In this document: positions 33,528 to 43,901 of the stretch, piece by piece
Layout of the letters: the number at the start of each line of letters is the position of its first letter
Position numbering within the stretch: the stretch's first letter is position 1
Source of the DNA: Sarcocystis neurona
Lineage: Eukaryota; Apicomplexa; Conoidasida; Eucoccidiorida; Sarcocystidae
DNA length: 64,000 bases
NCBI GenBank assembly: GCA_000727475.1
Contig: KL647301.1
Location: 947,023-1,011,022 of the forward strand
Direction: 5' to 3'
Made by a program: the position numbers and the translations under genes
Notes under the pieces: model-generated
Told to the model about the DNA's origin: nothing
Seen by the model: the letters and a program-made list of their open reading frames with translations, nothing else
Databases searched by the model: none

Positions 33528-36500
33528 GTGTATGCATATATACATATATATATATATACATACATATATGTATATATGTATGGATACATATAGACAGACA
33601 GATACGTCGACGCATACGTGTGAACGCAGAAAAAATTTCTTGTAGAGGTACACACACCTGCATACAGAATCGTCCTTGCATACACATACGCATATACACG
33701 CATCTATGCCAGCATATGTATATATACATATACACATATATGTGTATATATATATGTATATATATATGTATATACGCACGTGTATAAGCACCTATTTACG
33801 TACGCAGATATGCTAGTATGGAGTGGGCCAACAGCCTCTCATATATACACACATATATCTGTACACTATGTAAGTGGTATATATATATACACACATATGT
33901 ATATACATTCTTGTGTACATATGAGGATATACATTTACATACATGTAAATACACGTGTGCATACACACGCTTAGGTATACATATATATATGTATAATTAT
34001 ACACATTTATATAGTTATGCAACAGTGGAGCACATATACACGTATAAGTTAATGTAGATATACATTTACATTTACATGTGTGCATAGGCTTGCCTGAGCC
34101 GCTATCTCTTCTGACTTTGGCAACAACAGCACGTATGTCTGGGGGCGCTGAGGACGGCCAGAGCGGCACAGAGAGAGGAGGGCGTCTCTGCTTCGGAACT
34201 TCGTTTGTTGGGATGCTTAAATCTTCTCCCAGTTTCCTACCCCACCAGCAAAGGCGTCTTGTTTCTTCGTAGGGCCGCAAAGCTTCTGCGAGGAAATATA
34301 CGTGTATACACATTGACGAATGCAAGCATATATATACGAATGTGTAGGCGCGCCTTCGTACATTTATACACACGTAAGAAACAAATATACATATATATAT
34401 ATTTATACGTAGAGACGCATATACCTCCATTAATACGGATATACGTGTATATACACATATGTATGTACAAGCACACATCGGTGTGCATATATCAATATAT
34501 ACATATATATATATATGTGTATATGTATATGTCAGTATGCATATGTATATATATGTACACATACATAGGTATATGTACGTATATACGAGTACCCTTGCGT
34601 GACACATTATTCTCTATTCTCACCGTATACAAATATTAGCATTTTCAGCTCCTCATTCCTACAACAGAAACTTCTTCCCTCATGCCGACCTGAATGTCGT
34701 GCGGAGAACACTCATAAAAGTATACGTACGTATACACGCAAGTGTATATGCATACCTACATGTATATGTATACATATATATAAATACATATCGATATACG
34801 TATATGTATTTGTACACACAAATACACATATACGTATACATATATTTTAACGCATATGTGAATACAAACACACAAGCGCTCTACACAAGTGTAAAGGTCA
34901 CACTCGTTTTCCTCCCTCGTGGAGAACTGCAGAGAGAAGAGCCTCTAGAGAGACATAACGTCCGCTACGCTGCGGCTGCTGCTGCTGCATCTGGCTGCTG
35001 CTGCGTGTGACTGCTGCGTCCTTTGTGCACGAGAGAAACACGTGCTTTGAAGAGCCGTCTTTCTTCGGGGAGAAGTGTGGGTCTTCTTTGCTCGTAACTG
35101 CTGCTGCGCAAAATCCACTTTTGAATTTTGACACCGCGACGGCAGAGTCGGGCTGCTGTTGTCTGACAAAGCCCCAGCAGCTCGTGCAGCATAGGAGGAG
35201 GAGAAGCAGCAGCAGGATAGCAGCAGCAGGATAGCAGCAGCAGCAGTAGCCTAACCACTTGTCTCTAAAAAGGTTGCAGCAGTCGCAGCTTTCTCGTTCT
35301 CTGTCGTCGCCTTCTTCTTCTTCTTTGCTGCATGCTGCTGCTGCTTCTTCTTCTTTCCGGCGGAATGACCTTCTTGCCCGCCTGCTTTTTTTTTGTTTGG
35401 TGTCACCGCGTCGTCGCCTCTGTTCTTCTTCCCCGTGTTTTCCTCGGCTCCGTCGGCCTCCTTGCGTTCTTCTGCGGAGTCGGACTGCAGCAGCCAGCCT
35501 AGCAGCGTCGTGTGGCAGTAGCTCCAGGCGAGATTTCTCGAGTCTGCAGCTGTTTCGTATTTGAGAAAAGCAAAATATCGTGTTCTCCTTGGGAAGTGCA
35601 CGTCCATCAGCAAACCCTCATCATACACGAGTGTCCACACCCCCGTCGAGCCGTTCGACAACGACACAGAGAAGTCCGGTTTCAGCGTAAAACGAAATTT
35701 CTCTGTCTCGTGGAAGTTCTTCGATAAATTTGGTGGTGTCACGGGCCCTGAGGAGGTCCAGGTGAAAAGTAAAAGTGCCAGACAAACGGCGACATATGGA
35801 AAGCAGCAACGCAGATACACGTACACATATATGTACATATACATACATGGATGTATGAATGTATATTTGTATACGTATATATGCATACACATATCTGGGT
35901 ATGTGTTTGACAAAGGAAGACAGGAAAGAGAAAAACGTAGTTCCTCCTCTCGTATTTATACACCTACTCGACGTGTGTATCTAGCTGTGAAGGGGCGGTA
36001 TGTATACGCATATGCAATAGAAAATATACGTATAAACATACGCATATGTACATGTAGATACGTCGTATTGCACGGCAGCATGGGAGTTCCTACAAGCGAC
36101 GAAGGCAGCCAAGGAAACCTGACAGGGAACCTACACAGCGAGAGAGAGAGGGAGAGGTACACCCGCATGCATATATGAATATGCGTAGTGCATTTGGCCA
36201 GTTTACATCACTGCGCACAGCAACACTTCTACGTCTGCACAAAGGCACGCTTCTCTCAAAACGAATGTATACATATATATATATGTATATGTATATTTAT
36301 ACACAACTGTGCACGCTTGTGAAATTCCTCCATGCACACACACCTATATATATATATATAGGCGTATACAGGCTTGTACAGATCTACCATACACACCTCT
36401 TTCTTCCTCTCTCTCTACATAAACGTATATATACTTAAACCTGTACGGGCTTGCACAGATCTACCATACGCACCTCCTTCTCTCTCTGTCTATATATATA

Positions 36501-37275
36501 CGTATATACTTAAACCTGTACGGGCTTGCACAGATCTCCCATACACAACTTCTCTATATATATATATATGTAAACCTTTACGGGATTGTACAGATCTGTT
36601 CCTATTCACGCATATGTGCATGTGTGTGTACCTGTGCAGGCTTGTAATGTAGAGCTCGCTTACACACATACACGTGTATACACACGTACACGTAAACAAG
36701 TGTATCAGCACTTCACTGGTATATCTTTGTCCCTCCTTTCGTTTGTACGTTGATGTGTACGGACGCGTTTGTGGTTGGCTAGAAAGTCCCTTTTGACTTT
36801 ACGCGGTTGCCCGTCCTTCTACAAGCTTCCTACCATGGGTACCGACTTTGTCCGGAGCAAAAAAGCCGCAGTACGGGTCGTGTTGCTGCTGGAGCACGGC
36901 AGCTGTTCGTTCTCCGGTTGCTGCTGCATGCTGCTGCTGACAAGGCAGCCACATGCCTGCTGCCGCCTCCCAGTCTCCCAGGACGTGTTTGACAAGGCAG
37001 TGCGTCGGCAGGTCGGCAGCGCAGAAGCGAACGCCTGCCGGCGTCGTTCTTGCCCAAGCTGCCGCAATACACAGGACGAGAAAGCGCAGCAGCAGCGGCA
37101 ACGACTGTCCTCGATTCTGCTGTTTCTTCTTCGTCGCCGCTGCCTCCCCGCGCAAAGGCGGTCGCCGCGGCAGCGCCGGCCCTCCCGTATGCCGCAGGAG
37201 GAGCAGAACCAGAAGGCAGAGGAGAAAGATGAGGGAGAGGGGAAGGCGCACGGCCGCGCGCAGCTGTACGTGCAT
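20045..37275 (-). CDS. Cathepsin C (dipeptidyl peptidase I), peptidase family C1
   Basis: Predicted join (minus): 37275..36834, 35747..35259, 34285..34094, 32326..31911, 30103..30009, 28578..28446, 28137..27955, 27679..27560, 25769..25574, 21500..21373, 20917..20045; 3267 nt, 1088 residues, phases consistent. Exon 1 has two hydrophobic stretches, then DLPTHCLVKHVLGDWE, the mature N-terminus of the exclusion domain. Exon 2 holds GVWTLVYDEG, RYFAFLKYE and TTLLGWL. Later come FDWTNPEHV, the active site SQGDCGSCYALAT (Cys533), YNQGCEGGY, QYGPLAASIEPP, VDHAVVIVGWG (His801) and IRNSWGKKWGEEG (Asn825). Known: cathepsin C removes N-terminal dipeptides and needs the exclusion domain and chloride; in coccidia it acts in secretory or endosomal compartments. 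Odd points: a Lys/Gln-rich insert after exon 2's domain core, a predicted GC-AG intron, and about 230 extra residues after the catalytic domain. Exons 6, 7 and the start of exon 9 are least certain. Confidence 0.9.
21501..25573 (-). other. 4.1-kb cathepsin C intron with exon-like islands at 22.6-24.4 kb
   Basis: Within this predicted intron, on the same strand as the host gene, several stretches look coding. Near 22700..22970 there is PFQGLDPKKLVDRIWFFI with nearby cysteines. Near 23030..23280 there are PISPKSIGEEIVDTGLAI and, in another frame, KKNANAADLARASEEV. Near 23790..23830 there is RTRNALADFSRALTTVKP. Near 24060..24130 there is YNRLVESGDSWLWEK, followed by a GTAATG donor. I could not assemble them into one gene. 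They may be a nested gene, a decayed one, or alternative exons. The flanks at 22420..22690 and 24530..24900 are TA-rich. Confidence 0.3.
25800..26500. repeat. CAG-rich block inside a cathepsin C intron
   Basis: Imperfect CAG/GCA triplets on the plus strand (CTG on the cathepsin C strand) fill most of this stretch, immediately upstream of the exon that ends at 25574. Its triplets leave frames open on both strands; those frames carry no recognisable domain. Confidence 0.85.
31380..32820. repeat. CTG/CAG triplet region overlapping a cathepsin C exon
   Basis: CTG-rich sequence at 31590..31890 switches to CAG-rich at 32400..32820. The 31911..32326 exon of cathepsin C sits between and itself contains an Ala-rich run, so the triplets are both intronic and coding. 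The coding part lies between the conserved SWEPVKRDYIQIHGRK segment and the FDWTNPEHV segment. Confidence 0.8.
36365..36650. repeat. Diverged tandem repeat, unit about 75 bp, in the first cathepsin C intron
   Basis: At least four copies share AAACCTGTACGGGCTTGCACAG followed by ATCT[AC]CCATAC, with diverged versions at about 36367, 36440, 36510 and 36573, and a weaker remnant near 36630. Copies are separated by C/T-rich or TA runs. Confidence 0.85.
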
Positions 37276-37299
37276 CCCCTGCTTCCAGCTTGCGGAGAT

Positions 37300-38480
37300 A
37301 AGGCCGGAAATGGCGAGTGAAAAAAAGAGAAGAACGAGAGCGCTGGCGAGTGGGTGAACCGGCTCCCGAAGCTGCCGCAGTCCCAGCAGGATACGTCCAA
37401 ACGCAGGGGGACGAAGAGCACCAAAGGAAAGGAGGAAAGGCGAAAGAGAGGAAGGAGAGGAAAAAGAAGAGGAAGAAAAACGAGGAGGAAAGGAAGAATA
37501 AAGGGAACAAGTGGTGTGTTGAATGTAGGATAGCAGTAGCAGTAAATGCTTGTGCAGGCGTCGGCAGAAAAAACGGAGGAGAAGAGGAGAAGAAGAGTGG
37601 GAGCAGATTGGCGTACCTCCCTGCAGGAAACGAAAAGGAAAAAGCGGAAGGAAAACGGGAGGCAGGAGGACCTTGGTGGGGAAAAAGAAGAGGCGACATA
37701 TGGAGGCGCGTGAAACGCACAGGGGAAGAATTTTGGGGCGCCACGTGTTCACGAGAGAGGAACGTGTGACCCGATGCAGAGAGGAAGACCCGGTTGGAAG
37801 CAGAAAGGAGGAAATAGACAGAAGCAGAGGAAGAAGGCGGTAGCAAGGGACTCTGCAACGTGGCCGCGTGTCTTGTTCTGCGCGAAACCAGGAAAAAATT
37901 CGGCGTCTGCCAAGAGAAACGACTGCCTTATCTAGCCATGCTATCAAGAGAAGAGAAAGACGTGGAGGGACCGGATGCAGCATTTGGTTGGTAGCAGAAA
38001 GTGGCAACTCTCTTTCGTCTGCAGTCGCTTTGACGATGACATCGGCATATCGGAATAAGATGCGATAGAGATCTACGTTTTTTTAAGCTGCCTCAGTCCT
38101 GCTTGTGGGGACGAGGAAGCGCGATTACACGAGAAGCGAAGCAGGAGGGAAGAGAACGAAAAGGGGAGGAGGTGGAGACTTAAAGAGAAACCGGAGAAGA
38201 AATGAGGCGGAGAAGGGACAGAAAAGCAAATAAAAGGAGGCAGAAAGCAGGGGAGAACGAAGAACAGAAAGACTACGAGCGAGGGCCTCTGCAACAAAAC
38301 AGAAGAAAACAGCTTCTCTAGTTTCTGCAGTGTCCCTGGGACATGCAGGTCGGATAAAGTGAATTTTTTCTTGTTTTTGTGAGGTGGCCTCCACGTTGGG
38401 CGACTGAAGAAGATAATATTCAGAAGCAACAGAAGGATAACTTCGCAAAGCGGACAGGAGGGAGACGAGGACGAAGAGCA
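37300..38480. other. Polypurine/polypyrimidine field upstream of cathepsin C
   Basis: Over more than 1 kb the plus strand is strongly purine-rich (runs of GA, GGA, AAGA), for example 37320..37510, 37560..37700 and 38100..38300. The minus strand, which is the cathepsin C sense strand, is correspondingly pyrimidine-rich. It starts just upstream of the predicted start codon at 37275, so it covers the likely 5' untranslated region or promoter. Open minus-strand frames here are Ser/Phe/Leu/Pro-rich and follow from the base bias. No gene is supported. Confidence 0.75.
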
Positions 38481-39544
38481 AGAATAAGGGAACGAATATA
38501 TACCTGATCTAGACTTGTATGTCTTGTGTATGTTTTGGACAATAGTGCGTCTTTAGAGCAGTCTCCCTAGCTGCTACCGTTGTTTCCACGTCACGTTTCC
38601 CCTTTATTTGTATCACGAATACACAAGTTTTAGCATATACATGTGTGCGTGTATGTACATATATATATATTTATGTGTAGATGCATGTATTTCTATCAGG
38701 TGTGTACGCATGCTTCGTACACAAAGAGAAACGCAGCACACCTGCAAGCAGTAGTCTCCCATACGTATGTGCGTGTATGCATATATATATATATATACAT
38801 ACGTTTGCACAAAAGTAATGAAGCAGGAATTAATGCAGCATATGTACACACGTAGTCACGCTTGTGTATACACGTGCATTCACACTTCGTCGCGGGCTTC
38901 AGTGTGACGTGGGTGTGTATGCAAAGATACGTAGACACATATACGGACACACTCGTATGCATGTATATGTGTATCCACGCATGTATGAAACATGCGTATA
39001 TCAATATGTGGGTGTCGCCATGGATCTTACGTATAGTCGCACGTATACGGACGTATTAGCGGGAGGAGAGATGCCGAAGAAAAGCAAGACATGCAAAGCT
39101 GGGGAGAAGGAGGGGAGCGAGAGACAAGGAAAGAAGTGACGGAACACAGATGATCGTGGCCAGCCGACCAGATGAAAAAGCTGCTACTCTAAGAAGAGCT
39201 ACAAATCCTTGCGCTTGGTGCCTGAGGACGGCGCACGCATTCACACACACTAGCAGCTGTTGACGGCAGACTGCAAAATACGCTACACGCCTAGTGCCGC
39301 CCTGTCAAAAGGAAGCGTGACTGCCACGAAAAAAAGAAGCAGGTATCATTCTTTCGTTCAGCAGGCGAAGTCTTTCCCTGGTGCGTTGTGTGGCTGCTTC
39401 ACAGCAGTGTAGCACGCCTGTACCTTGGCTCACTTTGCAAGTTTTTCGCCTACTTCGAGAACTTCACACGCAGGATTCTTCTACCGACTCCGAGAGCAGT
39501 GGGCCGAGCGACACGACAACCAGCAAAAAAGTTCTGGAGCGAGA
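38481..39544. other. Spacer, mixed composition
   Basis: No supported gene. TA/CA-rich at 38630..39010, then ordinary sequence to 39540. Short open frames exist on both strands but without splice context or recognisable motifs. Confidence 0.5.
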
Positions 39545-40380
39545 ATAACAATAATAGCAACGGTACCCCTGCTGCTACTGGTGCTACTAATAGCAGTAGT
39601 AGTAGTGGTAGTAGTAGCAAAAGGTGGAGGGACGTGCGTAGTAGAGATAGTTATTAGAGTTGTAGCGATGGTAGTACTTACTGCAGTAGTACGGTGTGTA
39701 GTAGTGATAATCATACGAGTTGTAGTATTCGCAGGTGTAGTATTAGTAGTAATTCTGACAACAATGGTGCTAGTAACAGTTGCAATCAGAGTAATATGAA
39801 CAGTAGTTCTCACAGCAATAGTAACATAGTGTGACAGTGGTAGCATTAGTAGCAGTGAGAGTAATAATTATAGTTCTCGTAGTAGTATTAATGATAGTTT
39901 TTATAGTAAGAGTGGTAATAATAGTAGTAGTAGTCGTAGTATTAGTAGAAGAGGCGTCTACCTAGTACTTGGAATGACGGCAATAGTCGCAACACAGTAG
40001 GGGTTATGTCAGGAGTCATAGTCATAGCGGCAGTGTAGCTAGTGGTGATGAGAGGAAGAATAGAAAAGGAGAGGTTGTCGCCTCTTACTTGAGCGGAGAA
40101 AAGTTAGTCACGAAAAAGCAGGAGTTATGTGAGAAGGTGAGGCCGTGGCTATCGCAGAGTAACAATTGCACGATTTGTTAGAAGCCAAAAAAAAACTAAC
40201 AGGGGCAATTGTAGTAGTCTTCATCGCAGGAGCAGTCCTACCAGTGACGCGATCGTTGTAGGTGTGTGGCGTTAAAAGCAGCACCAGTAGCAGCAGGAAT
40301 ACGAGTGTGGGCAATAGTAGTCATCAAACGAGTAGTACTACCGACGGGAATTGTAGGAACTGTATGCGTATGGTTGTATG
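39545..40380. repeat. AGT/GTA triplet-rich field
   Basis: Imperfect AGT, GTA and TAG triplets dominate the plus strand (for example 39590..39630, 39690..39760, 39880..39950). This is a different triplet family from the CAG/CTG blocks elsewhere in the window. Because the motif contains TAG, most plus-strand frames are interrupted. It yields Val/Val or Ser/Ser runs where open, with no domain. Confidence 0.85.
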
Positions 40381-40423
40381 TAACTGTGTAGTTCTGCTCG
40401 CACTTGCCCTTCTACTCACCAGT

Positions 40424-40425
40424 AT

Positions 40426-40459
<34 letters not shown>
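40424..40459. repeat. (TA)n microsatellite
   Basis: An almost perfect TA run of about 30 bases follows the AGT field. Similar TA runs occur at 8223..8241, 22424..22446, 22658..22672, 24530..24548, 24884..24902 and 33496..33523. Confidence 0.9.
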
Positions 40460-40463
<4 letters not shown>

Positions 40464-40755
40464 ACATGTACGTATGTGCATATGCTGGCGTATGTGCACG
40501 TGGGGTGTATGTATAGTTATATATACACATACATAAGGTTACAGTTAGTGATATGCATACGGGCAATACAAAGTTATATACACACGCATATATATATATA
40601 TATGTGTGCGTGTGTGACATAGATAGGTTGTGCGTCAAACTACATGCTTCCACCTGTCTCTCCCTCTACAAAGAAGTGTCTATAAAACTTCCACTTCCTG
40701 TTTTCCCACTTTCTGTTCCCCTATGTACATATGTATACATATATATGTCGATCCA

Positions 40756-41370
40756 TTAGTGGGAACCACAAGCATATGCACGAGCGTACTGGACCTTTGT
40801 GCGGTTGCCCTCTTCATAAACCTCGGCCACTGGAAACCGTTGGCAGTCTGCAGTAGGAAAAGTATGCTCTGCTGGCTTGGGAGAAGACATTTCTGTGACT
40901 ATCAAGCTCTTAAACAAAAATCCCAAGCAAAGCAACCATAAGAGAAATCCTATACAGGAGGACGTATACAAAATGGTGCGATGTCTCAGTCAACCCCACA
41001 AGAGCCCCATTTTCATGTCTACTCTTTGTGTACGGATAGTTGTAATTACACGTATACACGTATACATATACGCGTATGGATATACAGACTTGCACATGTA
41101 GTGGTGCAACGATTTTTATGCATCTGCTGACACCTAAAATAACGCAATCGCGATCCAGCAAATAACTATATTCTTCCAGAATGGTTCTATGTGTCCCAAG
41201 CGCTGTGATGATGCCGCTTGTTACGTCTATTGCTGTCAAAACTACTTACCACGTCGGCCCCTCATCATCGTGTACAAGTAGTCTGAATAGGGCGGCATAT
41301 GTACAAGCTCATACACGAAATATGTAATGTTGACGTAGTGCATGCGCGTTTGTGGTGAGACGTGAACCAT
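40756..41370 (-). CDS. Candidate single-pass membrane protein with a 17-nt intron, unidentified
   Basis: Predicted join (minus): 41370..41250, 41232..41134, 40949..40756; 414 nt, 137 residues, phases fit. The first exon encodes MHYVNITYFVYELVHMPP and SDYLYTMMRGRR and ends at a perfect donor G|GTAAGT. Only 17 bases later TTTTGACAG precedes the next exon (IDVTSGIITALGTHRTILEE). The third exon opens with GFLLWLLCLGFLFKSLIV, one membrane segment, then a short polar tail ending ARAYACGSH. Donor two is TTAG|GTGTCA. The gap is too short for a usual intron, so it may be a true micro-intron, an assembly frameshift or a mis-joined model. The ATG at 41370 follows a TA tract, and protein-like stretches continue upstream at 41413..41757, so the N-terminus is uncertain. 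I do not recognise the family. Confidence 0.4.
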
Positions 41371-41412
41371 AAATATATATATATATGCATATACATATAT
41401 ATATGTGTCAGT

Positions 41413-41757
41413 TTCTATGTGTGTAACCTGCGATGGCGTCCGCCAAAAATGTCGCGTGCACCGCTTTTGACTTCTTCAAGGTTTGTTGGCAGTCCATTCG
41501 AGTAAGTTTTGAACATTCCTGAACTAACACGTGTGTGTCTCTACGTAGTTGTTGAAGTGTCCATGTAACTAAGGGTGGTGTCGATACACATAAGTTTTTT
41601 TACCGATGAAGATTTCATTTGGGTTTGCCGACGCTGCGGTCACCATGCTGCACAATGAACACGGAATTCTTCTATACCACCGGATATGCACGATCCTGTA
41701 CAGATGTTTATAGTCAAGCTTTAACTGTCTTGACCTGTCCAATTGCCTGGGGTAGGA
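41413..41757 (-). other. Exon-like pieces upstream of the membrane-protein candidate
   Basis: Two minus-strand stretches join in phase. 41757..41604 encodes LDYKHLYRIVHIRWYRRIPC and AASANPNEIFIG and ends at G|GTAAAA. 41518..41428 follows TTAGTTCAG and encodes MFKTYSNGLPTNLEEVKSG. The second either ends at a TAG at 41413 or splices at CGCAG|GTTACA. It could be the end of a separate gene or the start of the one below it. No homology recognised. Confidence 0.3.
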
Positions 41758-43869
41758 CTTGTCGGATGCCCAGGAAAAACCATGCACGAACCAAAACAAA
41801 GAAGGAGCGTTCAGAAGTGATTCCTGTCGGCGGAAGTTTGTCAAAGAAAAACCTGCTGGATTTCCGAGTGTAGCGAAAATATTCGGAAGTACACCCGTGA
41901 GCCCTATCTACAGTAAAGAATTCAGCAAATTGCAGCCGATTTCGTCTGCTTTCACACTCCACATGACCTTTATTGTTGCGTCTGCCGCAAGAGTAAGCCG
42001 CCAACGGTGTCGTTCTTTGCATCCCACGAAGAAACGCTGCTGGGCAGAGGATTTCGTCTTATAGACGGAGGGTGGTTAGCTTTGCTAAGCAGGTGACGAG
42101 CACTTCTAAGACGCTGCACGGCTGTAGGAAGATTCCACTGTAGTTCTAATGGTTGATCCTACATTGTGGATGCAGTAATCCATTAACATATATGGTCGGT
42201 ATACGTAAGTTTCTTTTTCCGGTGCAGGGCAGCGAGCCACGGTTGCACAAACTGAGACGTCGGGCAATGCAATGCTGAACAGACATGAAGAGCAACTCGA
42301 GTTACATTCGCAGAGAAGACAATATTCTGTGTCATGACGAATAGCCGTACGCACACATATGTTATCACTTGCTCTGCAGACTCGTGCGTTATCCTTGAGC
42401 GCCGACGGGAGAAACAAAAGAGATTTCTGGCCCCCTCAAGAAAACGATGAGTACACATTACGCGGAAACAGTCAAATGAACAAGGAACGTGCATTGTAGA
42501 CATTTGCACACCTTGTAATCGGTCGCCAGTGTTCTTTTTGGGGAAAGCTAGTCTCTTCGGGCATAGACGAAAACAAGGACACGGAGTGAAGTAGCGGAAT
42601 TTGAGTCAGGCAGGCCGCATAGGAGAATTTAGGTGAAAAAGGGCTGTAGACATGGTGGCGGATGATCGGGGAACCAGATACGCTCGAGTAGAATGAGTGG
42701 GTGCTAGCTTGCGAAGGTGTTCGAGCTACGCAAGACACGGAAGCAGCAACAAACAGACCAGCCCCAGCGTCCAGCCCGGACTGCTAATGGTCAAAGCGGC
42801 AAGTGGAAAGTGTCTCAACTCTCGGAGAAATATCGTGGTGAAAAATGATTTTTTTAATCCGGAAAACAGGCGTCTACAGCTAGGATACACTTTCAGATGA
42901 TGCTCTCTCTTGTGGTATGGAGTGTGTACGTCCGCGTATAATATACGCGTAGTCGTGGATCTGCAGATGCAAACGCATACACTGTGTTCCCTCAGCAGGA
43001 GTAACGCACGGAAATACGAGCAGAACTGAGACTCTTTATCGGACAAGAGCAGTCAAAAGCGAGTTAATTTGCCTGTTCCTCGCTCTGCCTGTATATTTCC
43101 AGTATACCCACAAAATATCTTTCGTAGCTACCTAATAATGTAGATTGGGGAGACAAAGTGAGAGAGGTCAAGGAATCTCGCGATACGCAGTTGAACGTCG
43201 ATAACAGTATAGGGACAATCGTGCGTACACGTGCGCGAAACACCGGCTTCTAAATCGTAAGTAGGGAGGCCGTACCGATGTGCGTACGCCACACCCACAC
43301 AGGTGCGGATATACAGAAGAAAGTACAATCATGTGTCCTTAGCAGTTATACACGTGTCCGTGAAAATATGGCCCCGCACTTCTGCCCATATCTGTTTGTG
43401 TATGTTAGTCTGTACAGACAGACGGTAGCCTCGTGTCTACACTCTTCCCACGCCGTCAACCTCCGCAGAAAAGGCAGGACAGTGCTCCGTGTAAATGCAG
43501 AAGACACCAGCTCTGCACCGGAGAACAAGTAGAGCAGCAGACGACGCGTTCTCGGAAACGGGGTAATTGCTGTGTGTTGCTATGATCACCTATATGCACG
43601 TACATGTGTTTGCGTAAACACATACACAGAAGGACACCTTTCTGTCCTTCGAACCTACTCTGCCCGTATACACGTCTTACAGGTAAAAAACACACATTTT
43701 TCTCGATAGGTATCTGCACACGTGTACGTGTGTGTTTTTATACATGTCTACACACATTTATGTAGTTGCTCTTCTCTCAGTATAGGTGTACGTGTGCATG
43801 AGTTAATGTGTACGTATGTATATGCTTACAACGGCCTCAGTCTATGTGTACAGATGTATCATTATATAA
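41758..43869. other. Ordinary-complexity region without a resolved gene
   Basis: Both strands contain medium-length open stretches with cysteines, such as 42106..42417 (-) with YCLLCECNSSCSSC and 41759..42064 (+) with SPIYSKEFSKLQPISS. A hydrophobic run at about 42730..42790 (-) could be a signal peptide. None could be joined with confidence. A 29-base phrase here (42080..42108) recurs at 43870..43898. Confidence 0.35.
42080..42108 (+). repeat. First copy of a 29-base dispersed repeat
   Basis: The 29 bases beginning CTTTGCTAAGCAGGTGACG and ending GAGCACTTCTA are identical to 43870..43898. In both copies AAGCAG|GTGACG resembles a splice donor, and an AG follows 18 bases (here) or 19 bases (second copy) after the GT begins. 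Confidence 0.95.
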
Positions 43870-43898
43870 CTTTGCTAAGCAGGTGACGAGCACTTCTA
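43870..43898 (+). repeat. Second copy of the 29-base dispersed repeat
   Basis: Identical to 42080..42108. It lies immediately before the first predicted exon of the 43902..45192 candidate, so its GTGACG...CTACAG part could act as a very short intron or simply as that exon's acceptor region. Confidence 0.95.
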
Positions 43899-43901
43899 CA
43901 G

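Noticed and set aside
33350..34620. Open frames rich in Tyr, Ile, His and Val repeats
   Set aside because: They are translations of TA, CA and TG dinucleotide tracts and occur in all frames wherever these tracts lie.
34898..35134. A further cathepsin C exon with SLEALLSAVLHEGG
   Set aside because: It resembles the LxDLL segment of the exclusion domain, but the same segment is matched better by SLEEVLQQPG in the 31911..32326 exon.
37275..38007. A longer N-terminus for cathepsin C reaching into the pyrimidine-rich region
   Set aside because: The frame is open upstream, but the sequence is Ser/Phe/Leu/Pro-biased by base composition. The ATG at 37275 already precedes a hydrophobic leader.
40756..41370. 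Reading the 137-residue candidate as a SNARE
   Set aside because: A polar helix before a C-terminal-type membrane segment suggested it. However, the heptad pattern and central Q/R layer could not be seen, and 40 residues follow the membrane segment.
41433..41503. A plus-strand first exon beginning MASAKNVACTAFDFF
   Set aside because: It has an ATG and a GTAAGT donor, but the minus strand here gives a longer, phase-consistent exon chain. No plus-strand continuation was found.
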